Positions 13,481-26,800 of a stretch of DNA of 64,000 bases are shown one piece after another. Within the stretch, counting starts at the first letter, position 1. Each line of letters begins with the position of its first letter. The notes beneath the pieces are model-generated. The model had not been told where the DNA came from, made no database searches, and saw only the letters and a program-made list of their open reading frames with translations. Source of the DNA: Tetrahymena elliotti 4EA (taxonomy: Eukaryota; Ciliophora; Oligohymenophorea; Hymenostomatida; Tetrahymenidae); the NCBI GenBank assembly GCA_000231825.2, contig JH720295.1, positions 1,288,911 through 1,352,910 of the forward strand, given 5' to 3'. The position numbers were made by a program, and so were the translations under genes.

Positions 13481-15079
13481 TCAAAAACCTGGACAATTGC
13501 AGTTTAACAAAGTTTATCCATTCAGGGCATTATAAGTTGATGGAATGCAATCAGTACAAATCATTTTAAATCTACTGAGATCAGGAGGAATGGTGTTCAG
13601 ATCAGTATATTAAGGAAGACTACCTCTTTATGCAATACTACATCCTCTATCTACCCATGGACCATAAAAATCATCTCCTTCATGATCGATAGGATTAAAA
13701 ATATTATGGAGAATGCATCTAAACTTTCCTTAATCATCTCTCTCATATCTAACATCATAAACATACCCCTCAGGTGTTGTCATATCACCAGAACTACATC
13801 TTTAATAAGAAACTTCAAAAGGAAGTCCAGGAGGGCATTAGGAGGCTTCTAACATTGTAAATTAGTTTCTGATATTGAAAAATTAAGTTGTAGTACCACC
13901 AGGGACCAATCCAGCTCCAGTAATTGCAAAAGCTTACCTAGGAGCATTGTTTTAAATTCTTCTTTCTTCTCTAATTTATGCTTGATAGCTTTGTTATCTT
14001 TATCTCATTGCTTCAACTCTATTATTAATTGCTTGCAGTAAATTAGCTCTAACTGAAGGGTTAGCACTAAAATTATCCCAAGAAATAAATCTATTGATTT
14101 TCAACAAAGCAGGATTAGAACTAATTGTGCTTTCCCAATTAGCAACATCTTCAGGATTACCACCAAATTTGTGATCAATGGATACTATTCTTCTGGCTAC
14201 AAAATAGCCATCAGCAGGGTTTCCATTTAATTCATTGTGGAGAGCTTAGATTAACTGGTCAGTAGATAAACCTCCTGTGAAAGAAGGAGTATAATAAACA
14301 CAATCTTTGAAAACAGTTTACTTTTCAATCATACCACCAATGTAAGTATCTACTGCAACATGAGTACCCCAAGCATTTAAGAATTCATTGTAAATATCAG
14401 GCTAGAAATCTTCAGGTAAAGCATCGATTGCTCTCTAAGCAAATCTGTTAAGCTTCAAATAATCAGATTTGAATGTTAATCTTACAACATTTTTCAATAA
14501 TTAAGAAATTGAAGTTTCTTAATTACCTTTGAAGAATCTTTAAAATACATCATTTAAATCCTTTGATTAACTATATTCACCTCCTAGCCATTATCCTCTT
14601 TGAGTAGCATCAAGCCAGATGTTAGTTAATTCAAATTCATTCTTGAAAATCTTGATATCGGCATCTAAATTCACTTACTCAACTTAAGTTTCATCAGCAA
14701 GAACAAATTAGCGGCCAGAATAAGGGTCTGTATAAACATTTCCTTCATTTGAATAAGTAAGTTAAACAGCAGGTAGTTTTAATTCACCTGTAGAAATATC
14801 AAAAGAAGCTCCAATACCAGAGGGCATTCTAGAAACCCCTTATTAGAGTTATCTCTTGTATGATAAGAATGAAGGATTTTACTAAGGACAATAAGTACCA
14901 TGATAACCTGGGAAAGGACACAACTCTTAGATAGCATCTTCTGCAATACTAGATAAAAGTACTTTGTTGAGATATTTCTTTGAAAAAGATGATGTTTATT
15001 TTTCAATATTGGATGAAATTTCCACTTAGGCTAATACTATACATAGTATAGTAAAGAGTGCAAAAACCTTTTTAAGCAT
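13481..15079 (-). CDS. Secreted MACPF-domain (perforin-like) protein, paralog D
   Basis: This intronless reading of 532 residues runs from the ATG at 15079 to the TGA at 13483-13481. It has a hydrophobic leader (MLKKVFALFTILCIVLAQ), a short S/N/K-rich linker, the CPFPGYHGTYC block, the MACPF core with a GTH signature motif, and a C-terminal Cys-rich module ending in CNCPGF. It is the outermost copy of the array and is probably secreted. The MACPF fold is normally used to insert beta-hairpins into target membranes. Whether this copy is lytic, fusogenic or simply membrane-binding cannot be told. The frame is intact and the gene is probably functional. Confidence 0.92.
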
Positions 15080-17765
15080 TTTCGAATAATCTTCTCTTTT
15101 TCTTTTTTTATTAAATTTACTTCTATTAATTAATTTATGAAATTATTCAATAATTTAAATCACAAAACCACTATAATCATAATAAATGCAAAAAATTGAC
15201 AATAGATTTTGTCAGCAATTGGTAATAATAATTTTACTCTAATCAATAGATGAATTCAAACAGTAAAATCTGAAAAAATTATGTAAGAATTAAGTTATCA
15301 ATGTAAATTATATTTTTTGGTAGAGGTGAAAAAATTAGTATATAGGTTTTTAAGGTAATTAGATTTATTTATTTATTTCATTGTAATTTACTTCCTGCTG
15401 ATTTAGTTGATTTCGATAAATTAGATTTAATCTTCTTTAAGAAGAAAACCTTAAATTAGATAACTACAAATTAGGTTGATTTAAAAAGTGTGTAAACTAG
15501 ATTAGGGTGTCTAAAAATAAAAATTTTTGAAATTATTTATCTTACAGAAATTAATTAATAAAATAGTGGAAAAAAAAGTATTAAGAGTTATTTTTATCTA
15601 TTAAGATAAATTTGTGTCAAATCATTCATAATTTTGAGAAAGATTTACTTTATTTTATTATTTAAAAGGAATAAAATTCTTTGATTTCAATTTTTATTCA
15701 CTAAACAAAGAAATTTGCTTTTTTAAAAATTTTCTAAAACTTTTTTTATTTATCATCTAACATTACAAACTATAAATTGAGAGAGCTAAATAAGAGAAGA
15801 GAGAAAAAAAATTGCCATAAATAAATCTAAGGCTTGCTTTTACTATTTTATTTCTAATGATTAACAAAAATTTTTCAATGAAATTCTTCAAATCTCTTAA
15901 AAATACATTTTTTATTTATTAAAAGCAAATATTAATGAATATGGCTAAATATAAAAGTAAAACAAATCATCTGAAAGAGTAGATTTTATTTTTTGATCTA
16001 TCAATGTAAAAATTCACATTTTTAAAATGTAATGAAGAAAATTTATCTAAAAAATAAGATAATTAGAAGAAAAACAATGTATTTTATCATTTTTTCTATT
16101 TAAAAAAGATAAATATGGGTTATGTATTTTCAAAAAATTTCTAATAGAAATTTAAAAGTAGAAAAAATAAATTCTGATAATTAAAAAATACGAAGTAATT
16201 AAAAGCCGGTTGGATAGTAGACAAACTAATCTTCAAAACAAAATAAATTGTTTTTAATAAATATTTATTTTACATTGTATAACAAACAAACTAAGTTTTT
16301 AATTAAATAGATTCACTCGTTTTAAAATAGACTTTCTTCTAATTATATATTACTTTTTTTAAATATTAAAAATCTGAATTTTTAAAGAAAACACTATTTA
16401 TTTCTTTTAATTTCCAAAGTGTCCTCAAGCTTTTGTTTTTCAAATAATGAGTTTTTTAATAATAAAAATATTATTTTAAATATTTATGTGATAATATGAA
16501 TTGGAGCTATTCTAAATAAGAAAAACATTGAAAAACAAATTTGAGTTAATTACTCTTTGGTTTTATTTTAAAAAAGCACAAAAAATAATAAAATTAGAAA
16601 ATTTATAAAATGAGTTTGCTTAGTTTTCGAATTAGAAGAAGAAACCTGAAGAAAAATATCATCAGAAATTTAATTAAATAATTAAGAGGAATATTTTTTA
16701 AATAAAAGTAGAAGTATTCTTTGAAAATAATCAAAAATAAACATAAACTTAATATTTTTTTAAAATTAATTTACAGTAAAAATAATTATCTAAGAAGATT
16801 TTACTAATAAATGAATAAAACATAAAAATAAGTTTTAAAAGAAATTAATACACACGTTTCAAATAAATTTTAGATTCTCTAATTTTTTAAATGAAAATAT
16901 TTTTTGTAAATATTTAAGAGAAGAGAAAATAACATCTTACATCTTAAAAATGTTATTAAATTTTAATTCTTTATATTTTTAATAATTTAAAGCTAATTCC
17001 AATTTTGTATTTAAATAAAATAATTCAAATAATTTTAAGTTTTTAAAATAATTCAAATAATTTTAAGTTTTTAAAATAATATTAATTAAAAAATAAAGTT
17101 AAATAAAATAACATATTCTAAAAACAATTTTAATCTTTTAATTTAATAAAGTATTTTACTTTATTACTGTTATTTTTGATAATAAAGCTTCTTTTATTGC
17201 AATTTTTTCTCAAAGGCAATACTAATTAGAAATTGAAGTTTTTGAGGAAATATGAATTAATTGGATTGAAAAATTTAAATACTTAATTAATATCAAGTTA
17301 ATTTTTAGTTTTTAATGAAGAAAATTTTATACTATTGATATAAAATTGATAAAATGATAAATTTTTTTATTAAAATATCTTATCTTTTTTAAATTTTTTT
17401 TAGAGTTTATGTGAAATTTTTCTGAAATTTTTTATTATTAATTTGCTAAAGATTTGAATTATTTATAGGTTTTTGAGCTCAAAATGTGTACATGAATTTA
17501 ATTAGAGGTTAAGACTTGTATTATTAGGATTATTGTTCTAGTTATTATAGATTTTCATTGTTAAGATTTGAACTAAATAGTAAAAATGTTAAATAAATAA
17601 TTTGTTAATAGAAATTATTGATTACTTGAAAAAGTAAAGGCTAAATAAAAGTAGGTGAGAAATTTAAGAAGCGTTGGTAATAATAGAGTTTATACATTCT
17701 GAAGTATATTTAGGGCATCTATTTTTTTATAAAAGTTTTTAAATTTAAAAACTTAATATTCCAAT
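15080..17765. other. Long intergenic region without recognisable gene
   Basis: About 2.7 kb of very AT-rich DNA between the MACPF array and the PX gene. No reading with protein-like composition was found on either strand under the ciliate code. The only structure noted is the short tandem repeat at 17017-17078. Confidence 0.55.
17017..17078. repeat. 28-bp tandem repeat, about 2.2 copies
   Basis: The unit aaaataattcaaataatttt plus aagttttt (28 bases) is repeated exactly once and then begun a third time. It lies in otherwise unique AT-rich spacer about 700 bases from the 3' end of the PX gene. Confidence 0.85.
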
Positions 17766-20028
17766 TCAAAAATTTGCCACAAAATGTTAATTTGTAATCT
17801 TAGAATCAATAAGTTAAGCTGATTTGATTAAATTTGGCTAGCGATTAATCAAATTAGGACTAGCTTTTTTGTGTTTTATTTACAGATTAAAAATTTACTT
17901 TGAAATATCAATGAGCAATTTTGTTATTTGTTTCCTTTCTTGTATTGACTCTAAAATACTTAGGATCAAATGTGCTGAGATTTAACTACATTCTTTTAGA
18001 TCTATAGAAATCGAGTCAATGTTCTCTAATGACAGAATAAATTCTTTTAAGAATATACCTATGTCATTTGTAACTTCATTTTTTGCTAAGCTAATTGAAG
18101 CAAATCCTCGAAAATTTTAAGGCTCTTTTATTTTTTTCAGTTACTGCTTGATTTGGTCGTTATCTAAATTACATCTATTTAAAAAATAAACTTAAAAAAT
18201 AGGGAAAAAAAAAAAATGAATTTTAATTATTTAGGTTTGCTTTAATTTAATTAAAATGAGGAATCAGATATGAAATTTCTTATGTGTAATTAATTAGAAT
18301 TAATTAGTAATTATTTCTACCAAAGAACTGATAAATTAATAAAAAATACATTGCTTTACTAAAATGATGAAAAGTAATATTAAAAATAATTAAATACTCT
18401 GATAAAAGAATTCTCAAGATATGTTGTGTTTTCTTTTATTAAACTAATTTTTCATTAGTTTCTGAATTCTTTAATATAAAGCACTCATCAGCATATTCCA
18501 ATATTCCCTATTTTTCCTGTTAAATATCTTAATCCATTTATTTTTAATTATTTTCTATATCTTATGAACTACTCGCATAAGTTGTGCTTTGTTCTGAAAG
18601 ATTTTTCGTTGATGATATGTTAGTGTCGTTGCTTTTAGGTGGAGAAACCTAGGGTGAAATGAAAGATTTATTTTCATTTTTATTACTTTTTTAGATGTTA
18701 AAAAGCTTGCTGTATACAATATCAAAGGTGGATAGTTTCTATAATCCATCCTTTTCCTAGTTTGGAAATAAACTTACAGAAGTTTTATTTAGCAAAGCAC
18801 ATATATGCTAGTAAATACATTCATCATATCTTTACTTTATTTGCTGTAATTAATTGTCAATCAAGTCATCTCTAAGTTGAGATATTTCTTAAAATCCTTG
18901 TAATTCTGAAGTAGGTAGAACCAAACAAAGTTGTAACAAGATTATCCCCAATGCATACATATCAAAATTTTTATAATCTTCATCTTTGTTCATTTAGTTT
19001 TTAGGTAATCTTATTTATGATATTCTTTTTGGAGATTTGTAGGCAAGATTAATTGAATACCTATTTGAGTTCGCATTACCCTAAGCCATCGTTTTCTCTT
19101 TTTTATGAAGAAGCAAATCATTATAGTCCATCAATGAGTAAATATTTTTGCTATTCCTTTTAATAATTCCAATGTTTGATGGCTTTAAATTTCTATGATA
19201 TAATTAATTCATATAAAGTTCCTCAAGGCCCTTCATAATATCCTTAAATATTTCCATTATTTCACTAGAAGAAAAGTTCTTTTTGTTCTTAAATCTATAA
19301 TTTATCTCAGATTCTAAAGTATTCTCATAATAAGGACTTACAACCCATAATTTAGTGTAAAAGTCTTTATGCTTACATTTACATTTCTTTTGTGGATCAC
19401 TGTTAACAAATAATTACTCTATTTATGATAAGTAATTAAAGCTTTAGATTTTGCTAACTTTATTACTAAACTGATCTACAATCTATCTCCATTAATCTAT
19501 TTCCCATTAATTGTTTACTTCGTCATCTAAACCATATTTCTTAAGTACAAAAGCTTCATTATTTTTAACTAGCTTATACACCTTTTAATTTAATGTGTTG
19601 GAAATTGGTTTCTTTTCCTTTATATAAAACTTATATAACTCAATTCTATTTCTTACTTATAATTAACTGCACAAATCCTTTCTTATGGCACTCTTATTAT
19701 TGATAAAATATATAATAGTGCTGTACCCTCCTAGTTAAGGTAGTTTTAAAAGATTATCAAAATACTCATTGATGTCGCTTTGTCTCTTATCTATTAAATC
19801 CTATGACTTTGTTCCAAATAAATTTTTGCCTGGAAATTATGGAAGACTGTCTTTCTTATTTAATGGGATCAATACCTTATGAAGTTCTAGTAAAGTACTG
19901 TATCTAGACTTTAACTAAATTGGATTCATAAGATCTTGAAAGTAAGCATTTATTTAATATTCTGTGTGGCCTTCTTTATTTTTTTTAGATTATACAAGCT
20001 CTATTTTTGATACCCTATTATAATACAT
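17766..20028 (-). CDS. PX domain-pseudokinase-LRR-like fusion protein
   Basis: Two exons, 20028..18398 and 18174..17766 (intron 223 nt, GTATTT...AAATAG), sum to 2040 nt and give 679 residues. Residues 1-110 form a PX domain, with the beta start VSKIELV, HTEYQI, an RYS motif and FPGK before an IDKRQ helix. PX domains bind phosphoinositides on endosomal membranes. Residues of about 190-360 resemble the C-lobe of a protein kinase, with HRNLKPSN at 278-285 and FDMYALGIILLQL. Two catalytic sites are changed: HRD reads HRN, and DFG reads DYN at 301-303. It is therefore predicted to be a pseudokinase. After an S/N/Q-rich linker, the intron joins the chain to LRR-like repeats (LRILLSECNL...). The family parallel is PXK-type PX-kinase-like proteins. 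An upstream in-frame TGA fixes the first ATG as the start. The intron choice is inferred from phase and from continuity of the repeat. Confidence 0.8.
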
Positions 20029-20814
20029 ATTCTGCTTTTATATATACAACTATCCTTAATCAAATTTTAATTGCTTTTTTTAGTTAGCTTTATTTCCTTT
20101 TGGTCACTATTAACACTCAATTTGATTGATAAAGCAATAACTAATTAATATATATCTTTAGAAATTTATTATTCAGATTAATTGTTTGCATAATCAAATA
20201 ATTTTATAAATTTTTTGTATTTCATTTTTATTTGTATGCATTCATTTCTAAATAAGTGATGTAATCTCAATATTATTAATCACCTAACTAATATTTCCAC
20301 CAAAGTATATTAGAATTCACAAATTAAATTTTTGCTATATAACCAGACCTGTTTGTTGAATATTAATAGTGAATGAAGAAATAAATTAATATTTAAATAT
20401 CTTCTTTATTCTAAATACAAAAGTATTTTTTTTTTAGTTATTTTTACTAAAAAAAAAACAAAAGAATTTTTATTTTAAAAAATCAAGGTATTTATTTTAT
20501 TTTGTTGATTGTAAAATAAAATTAAAATAAATATTTAAAAAATTTGTTTTAAAACAAAACAATAACATTATTAGTTTTCAAAATATATTTAACAATTCAA
20601 AGGTACTTTATTTATTTGAGGAAATACAATAAATTATGAATTAAGTTTTTTTGAGAAATCCATAAAAATCCAATTATTTTTTAAATTGTCTAATTACTTA
20701 TTTGTAATAATAACTTATTCAAGTTTCCTTTAAGAATACATAATTTATTTATAAAAAGTATTGAGAAATACAGGTTTTTAATATTATTCATATTAAATAG
20801 AATAGCAATTCAAT
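20029..20814. other. Divergent intergenic region
   Basis: 786 bases between the start of the PX gene (minus) and the start of the first giant membrane-protein gene (plus). It must hold both upstream regions. It is AT-rich and no specific element was identified. Confidence 0.6.
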
Positions 20815-23800
20815 ATGACAAAAATTTTTAGATTTAATTTAGTTATATTAGTACTTTTATTGGTTAAATAATCTATTTAAAATTCATCTTGCCACTTAGG
20901 TTGCTAAATATGCTCTTAGAATACATGCATGCAGTGTTTTGATAAGTTTATCTTAGATTTCAATTCAGGATTATGCATATATTAAGGGTGTATGCAAAAC
21001 TTCTACTTTTAGCCTAGTTTAGATTATAGTCAAGGAAAGTGTTAATCAATCTGTAATCCCTCTTACATCAGAAATGATTAATAAAATATTTGTGTTAAAA
21101 TTGAAAAATGTTCTTTCTCTTATCTAAGTTTCCATAATATTTTTGATAATTTAAAACCACTTGATATGATTGAGTATAAGGATAATTACTATGCAGTATT
21201 TTATGACGGATACATCTCTATTTTTTAAAAATTAGATTTGTAACTGTTTTAGCATATTTAGTTTTAAGGTGGAGATTTAAAAGCCTTGCATATAAATAAT
21301 ACAGCTATAGTGTAAAAATAGGATTATACTTTTGAAATATGGGACTTAGTTAGTAATTCAAGAAATTAGATTGTAGAATCTGCTGAATATAAGGAAAATA
21401 AAGAATCAAAAATTTATTTATATAGGTATAATCCTAATCCAATATTAATTTTATTAACACCTGTAGATAGTTAATTAATAAATGGTTTAATAATCAACTA
21501 AATTTCTGGAACTATTCTGTCATAATTTCATATTTAAGCATAAAATAAGATTATGGTTTTTACTTTTTAATTTGATTTGTTAATCATCTAAACTGAAAAC
21601 TAAATAGAAATAAATTCCGTTTAATTAGAAACTAATCTCCAAGAGGAAATAAATATTAAATTTTTAGTTAGTATACCAGTTAAATTAAATACTAAATTTA
21701 TAGATTTGATAAAAATCAGAGAGTAAAATAATAAATACATCTTAGCTATGGCAGATCAATTATTTTCAATTGATTTTACTTAATAGACTTTTGAATAGAT
21801 TAAAATTATTATAAGTTAATTAGTTAAAATAAAATTATTAGATGAAAAAAATTAAATTATTTTAATTTTAGAAGAATCAAGTTTAAATTTATTTAACTTT
21901 TTTCAAAATACTTATCAAAAAAATTAAATTTAATCAGTAAAGGATTTTTAAATCATTTAAATTGATCAATCAACTATAAATGTTTTAGTACTTTTTAGTG
22001 AAAATATACTAATTATTTACTCATATGATAACTAAATTTAGAAACTTGTCTAAATACAAACATAATAAATTTGGTAGTCTTAGAGTTTAGAGAAAATAAT
22101 CATATTAAACAAAATATTAAACTAAAATAATAAATTAATAATTGAATAATTAGAAATAGCTCTACTTGGATTTTCAATATAATTAATGAAAATAGATTTT
22201 GCTAAAAATTAATCAAGTTCAAATCTCATTTTAAATTACAAAAAAAGTACTCCTGCTTCTACGACAAAAGTTATTTCAATAGCTATTCTATATTAACTAA
22301 TGCAATTAACAACATGCCATTCTAATGGAGATATTCTTTTCTATGATATTTCTTCTGGCCAATTTTCAGAACTATTTCTAATAATCAATAATCCATAGTC
22401 TATTTGTATTAACACTTTTTCATTTTTAGATGAGATTTTAGTTGCTCAAATGTCTGATAAAATAATTTTTATATCAGGATTAAATTGGAGAATAATAAAA
22501 TAAATTCAGATTTCCAATGTGAAAAATATTTTTATGTAAAATAATAATGATAGATTAATGATTGTTTAAGATTAATGTATAGCTATTTTAGATGATAAGT
22601 TATATTCAATTTTTGAGAAGTGTGAATAATCTTTTCTAAACTCAATTTCATTTGCGCTTTTTCTTTTTAATTATGATCTCTATTTACAAAACAACAAATA
22701 AGTAATTAATATAAAATTTAATGCATAGTAGTAATAATATGAGCAGACTTATCTAATTTTTAACATTGAGAATTAAGATATTTTACATTTATCTTATATC
22801 AAGCTTTCATACAATTAATAAGCTGATAAGAAAAACTATTTTGATATAGACAAATTCTTAATATTTGGTAGCAATAATGCAATTTATTTATTAAATAAAC
22901 AGCTCTAAGTATAATTCATATTTCAAAATGTGATGTTTAGTAAGGTTTTGGAAATTAAAGCTGCTGAATATTCCAATGATATTTATTATTCTGTAGGATA
23001 TAATAAAAAAAATCCCCCTACAGCAGTGATTTATGTTTTAGTAGTAGGGAAAGCAGAACCTATTCAGTTATCAATTTTCCCTTATTCTCCATATTTAGGT
23101 GATACTTTTTTAAAAGTCAATCAAAAAGGACTAGCTTATAATTATTATGAAAACATAGTTTAGCTTGGCCTTTTAACAGTTTTCACGTAAAGGGCAATTA
23201 ACTTTGATAAAATGATAGTCTTTAGCACCAGAATATAATACATCACAAATGATAATCTTTCTGCAAGTAAAATATATTAAAGTGGTTCATCTCAAAATTC
23301 CATTTTTTATTCTGGCACAGCCTCTGGAGTTTTAGCATCTAAAAGTTAAGCAATAACTAATTATGATATCTTAAACATAGAAAATTCATTTAAAAATTCA
23401 ACTGACCAGATAATATAGCTAAGCTAAAGTATATATCTTGGAAAATATTTTATCAGAACAAAATATCAAGTTACAATTTATGATTTATTTACTCATTAAT
23501 TTTTAGAAATCTTAACTATTAATAACTAAAGTTACTCATTCACATCTTGCGAAATAATAGAGGATATTTATTCTATAATCTGCTTTGACAAAAGGCAAAT
23601 AGTATTAAGAACATTTTTCCTACAAGATGAAAAATTTGTCTTTACTTCTAAATTTAATATTAATGGATTTGTATTTGATAAATATAGCAAATCAATTTAT
23701 ATTTACGGAGATCAAATTGTACTTTTTAATTCCAAATTATAACTTTAGTCAGTTATATTCGCTTAAAACAATGATAAAAAAATCTTAAGTTGTAAATCAA

Positions 23801-26800
23801 CTTAAATTGTTCTAATTTGCATCAGCATTGAAAACTATCTCATTTTAATTGATAAAATAAATTTTTATTAATAATAAAGCATTTAAGTTATAGGATTTTA
23901 AAGCAACATATCACTCTTAGTAGATGAGTAATATTCAAAGATTATTTTATTCAATGAAATATGCTTAATTTATAGCTTTCATGGTGATATTTTACAAAGC
24001 TTAGGAGGAATAATAGGGAAAATAGTTTAGTATGGAATACATGATCAATACTACATCATCTTTTCATAAACAAGTAATTATTTTATTTACCTTAAAAATT
24101 TGTTAAAGAGCTAATTTCTACCATAATCCTGCTTAAAAAAAATTTTTTTCTATATTTGAAAGTTATTTATTTATTTAATAAAGTTTTGTGATTCAAAATT
24201 TAAAAAGTTTCATTTTTATTAAATTCCTCTAAACCAAAAATTATTAAATTAATTTGTAAATTTTAAATAAAATGTTTAGCTGGACTGATAATAAACAGAA
24301 ATGACATGAAAATCATTAAAATATCTTCTCCTGCTAGTATTTAAATAGTTTAATATGTTTACATAAATTCTAATTAATAAATAGCTTACTTTTGCAGTGC
24401 TTCTACTTTTGGTTAAATTTATGTGTATGACATTTTAGCCGGTTAAACTAATAAAATTAGTGCTAGTAATGGTAGTTTATAAATAGTTAAAGATATGATA
24501 TATTTTTTAGAGTAAGGTTTTTTATTATTTGTTGACTAATCTGGGTAAATGTTTCTCAATTTTTTATTTTAACCTTACCAACTCTTAAGCAATTTTTACA
24601 TCACGGAAATAACAGATAATAATGAAAAATTACTTGGATTGTCTTATGATTATTTATCTAGCTATGTTTTTGTATATTCTTAAACAAGCGTTTATCTAAT
24701 TAACTTGAGTAATTTTGGATATCGGTTTTAGGTATAATACAATTAATAGAGTTCTTTTTTTACAGAAATAAATTTACCAACTGAAAAAAATATAAATTAG
24801 TAATTCTTGCTAATTGATGATCATCACAGCATAGTTTATAGGTATTCAGAATAAACAATTACTTCTGAATTAATTTTTTTAAATTAGTAGTAAATAAAAG
24901 ATATCAGATATGATATTAAGAATGATGTATTGATTATTGCTTTTATGAATTAAATTTTACTTTATCAAAAATATGAGTAAAACCACAGAAACAGTTAAGA
25001 ATCTTCACCATTTAATATAGATTTATAGTTTTAAAGGTTCCTAACAAATAATATTTACTTAACTTTTGATAAAAAAATTATACATATTGACTTATAATCA
25101 GGATAAATTATAAATATAATTTAGATTAACTTAAATTAGTTTATGAATTAATACCTATTTGATGAATAAAGCTAAATACTATACTTTGGATTCAACGATT
25201 TGTTTGTACTTTTATATTTTGTTGAAACTAAATAATTTCAAAAATATTAATTTTAACAAATTAATAAAATGTTCTCTTCTGTAAAGTTTATAGGAATTTT
25301 GAATTCTTAAGAATGCTTTTTTGCTACTCTAGGAGGTTAATATATGATAATTAATCACTAAACAAGATTAATAACCAATTAATTAAATTTTAATTAGCTC
25401 TTAAGCTTAGAAGATGATAAATATTTGCTCAACTTTTAGTATGATAATATACATTAAAGAATTATTTTTAATTTTATCGGAGATTTAAAAGTTTATATTT
25501 GGGATTTAAAGCTTTAAATTGTGGAATAGATAATAGGAATTCCAAATACTCATTCAAATTAAATTAAGATTTTTTCACTATTTATTGTTACAGTATCTTC
25601 GTCATAATTATTTTTTTATACTAGGACAAAGCCTGTTTAATTTTAAACATCCATACAAAAAATAATAATCCAAAATTAGATTTAATAATTTGAGATAATT
25701 TAAGACAGTTATGTCATCTTATTTCTTGATAACAAGATTGAGCTCTATGTTATTCAAGGTTAAGATAATTACTTGATAGATTAACAGAGTTATGTAAATC
25801 CTTTATTGTTGAAGTCTTACTACATAGATTAATTTATATATTTCTATGGTTTACATTAAACTGGAGCATTCAAGTACGCATATAATACAAATTTATACAA
25901 ATACTCAAACAATTAACTTGGTTAAAGCATATCAGCTTAAAATACAGCAAATGAATGCTCTTTTGAAATTCAAGGTAACAAAAATTATTAGTCTGTAGAA
26001 AATAATGTTAAGTAAATTAATCCAATAACCTAATAAATTGTTGGAAATTTTGGTAGGGCTATTGATAATAAAAAAGATACTTAAATTTTTGTATCTTTAA
26101 GTATCTTAGGTAATTAGTTACTAAATCTAAGCCAACAATTATCTAAGCTAAAGTAAATAAACAATATTCTTTTTTTACCTTCTTTAGGAAACTTAAATAA
26201 CTTAGTATTTGAGAATAGTACTTAAATAATATTAGAAAAATAACATTTTTAGATATAAAATTTTAACTTGATGATATTATAAGATAAAAGTATTAACCCA
26301 ATTTAGATAACTTTTGACAAAATAATTTAGAAATCCCTATTTGAATCTATTTCTATAAAAGACTAATATATATTTCAGTCTTCTATTATTTTCGAAAGTC
26401 AAAATCAAGTAATTTTGTCTAATTTTATCATCTAGAATTGCACAGTTTATGATAAAAGATATCAAAATAATGAATCAAATAATACATATTCATATTTTAT
26501 AATATAAAACGTAGATATTATGGTAATTTATAATATGAAAATAGCTAATAACACATTTAATGATACAAATATAAATAGCCTGTTTCAAATAATTAATGTA
26601 AATTAAGTTTTTATTGAGTAATTAATTATTGAAGATAACCTGTTTCTCTCTGCATCTCCATTATTTATTTTTAAATAAATATCAAACATCAAAATTAATT
26701 AATTAATTATAACTAAAAATAAATAACCTCAAATAATAGATAAATATGTTATGGATATCTCAGAAGAATTAAACAAAATCTAAGAACAAAATATATTAAT

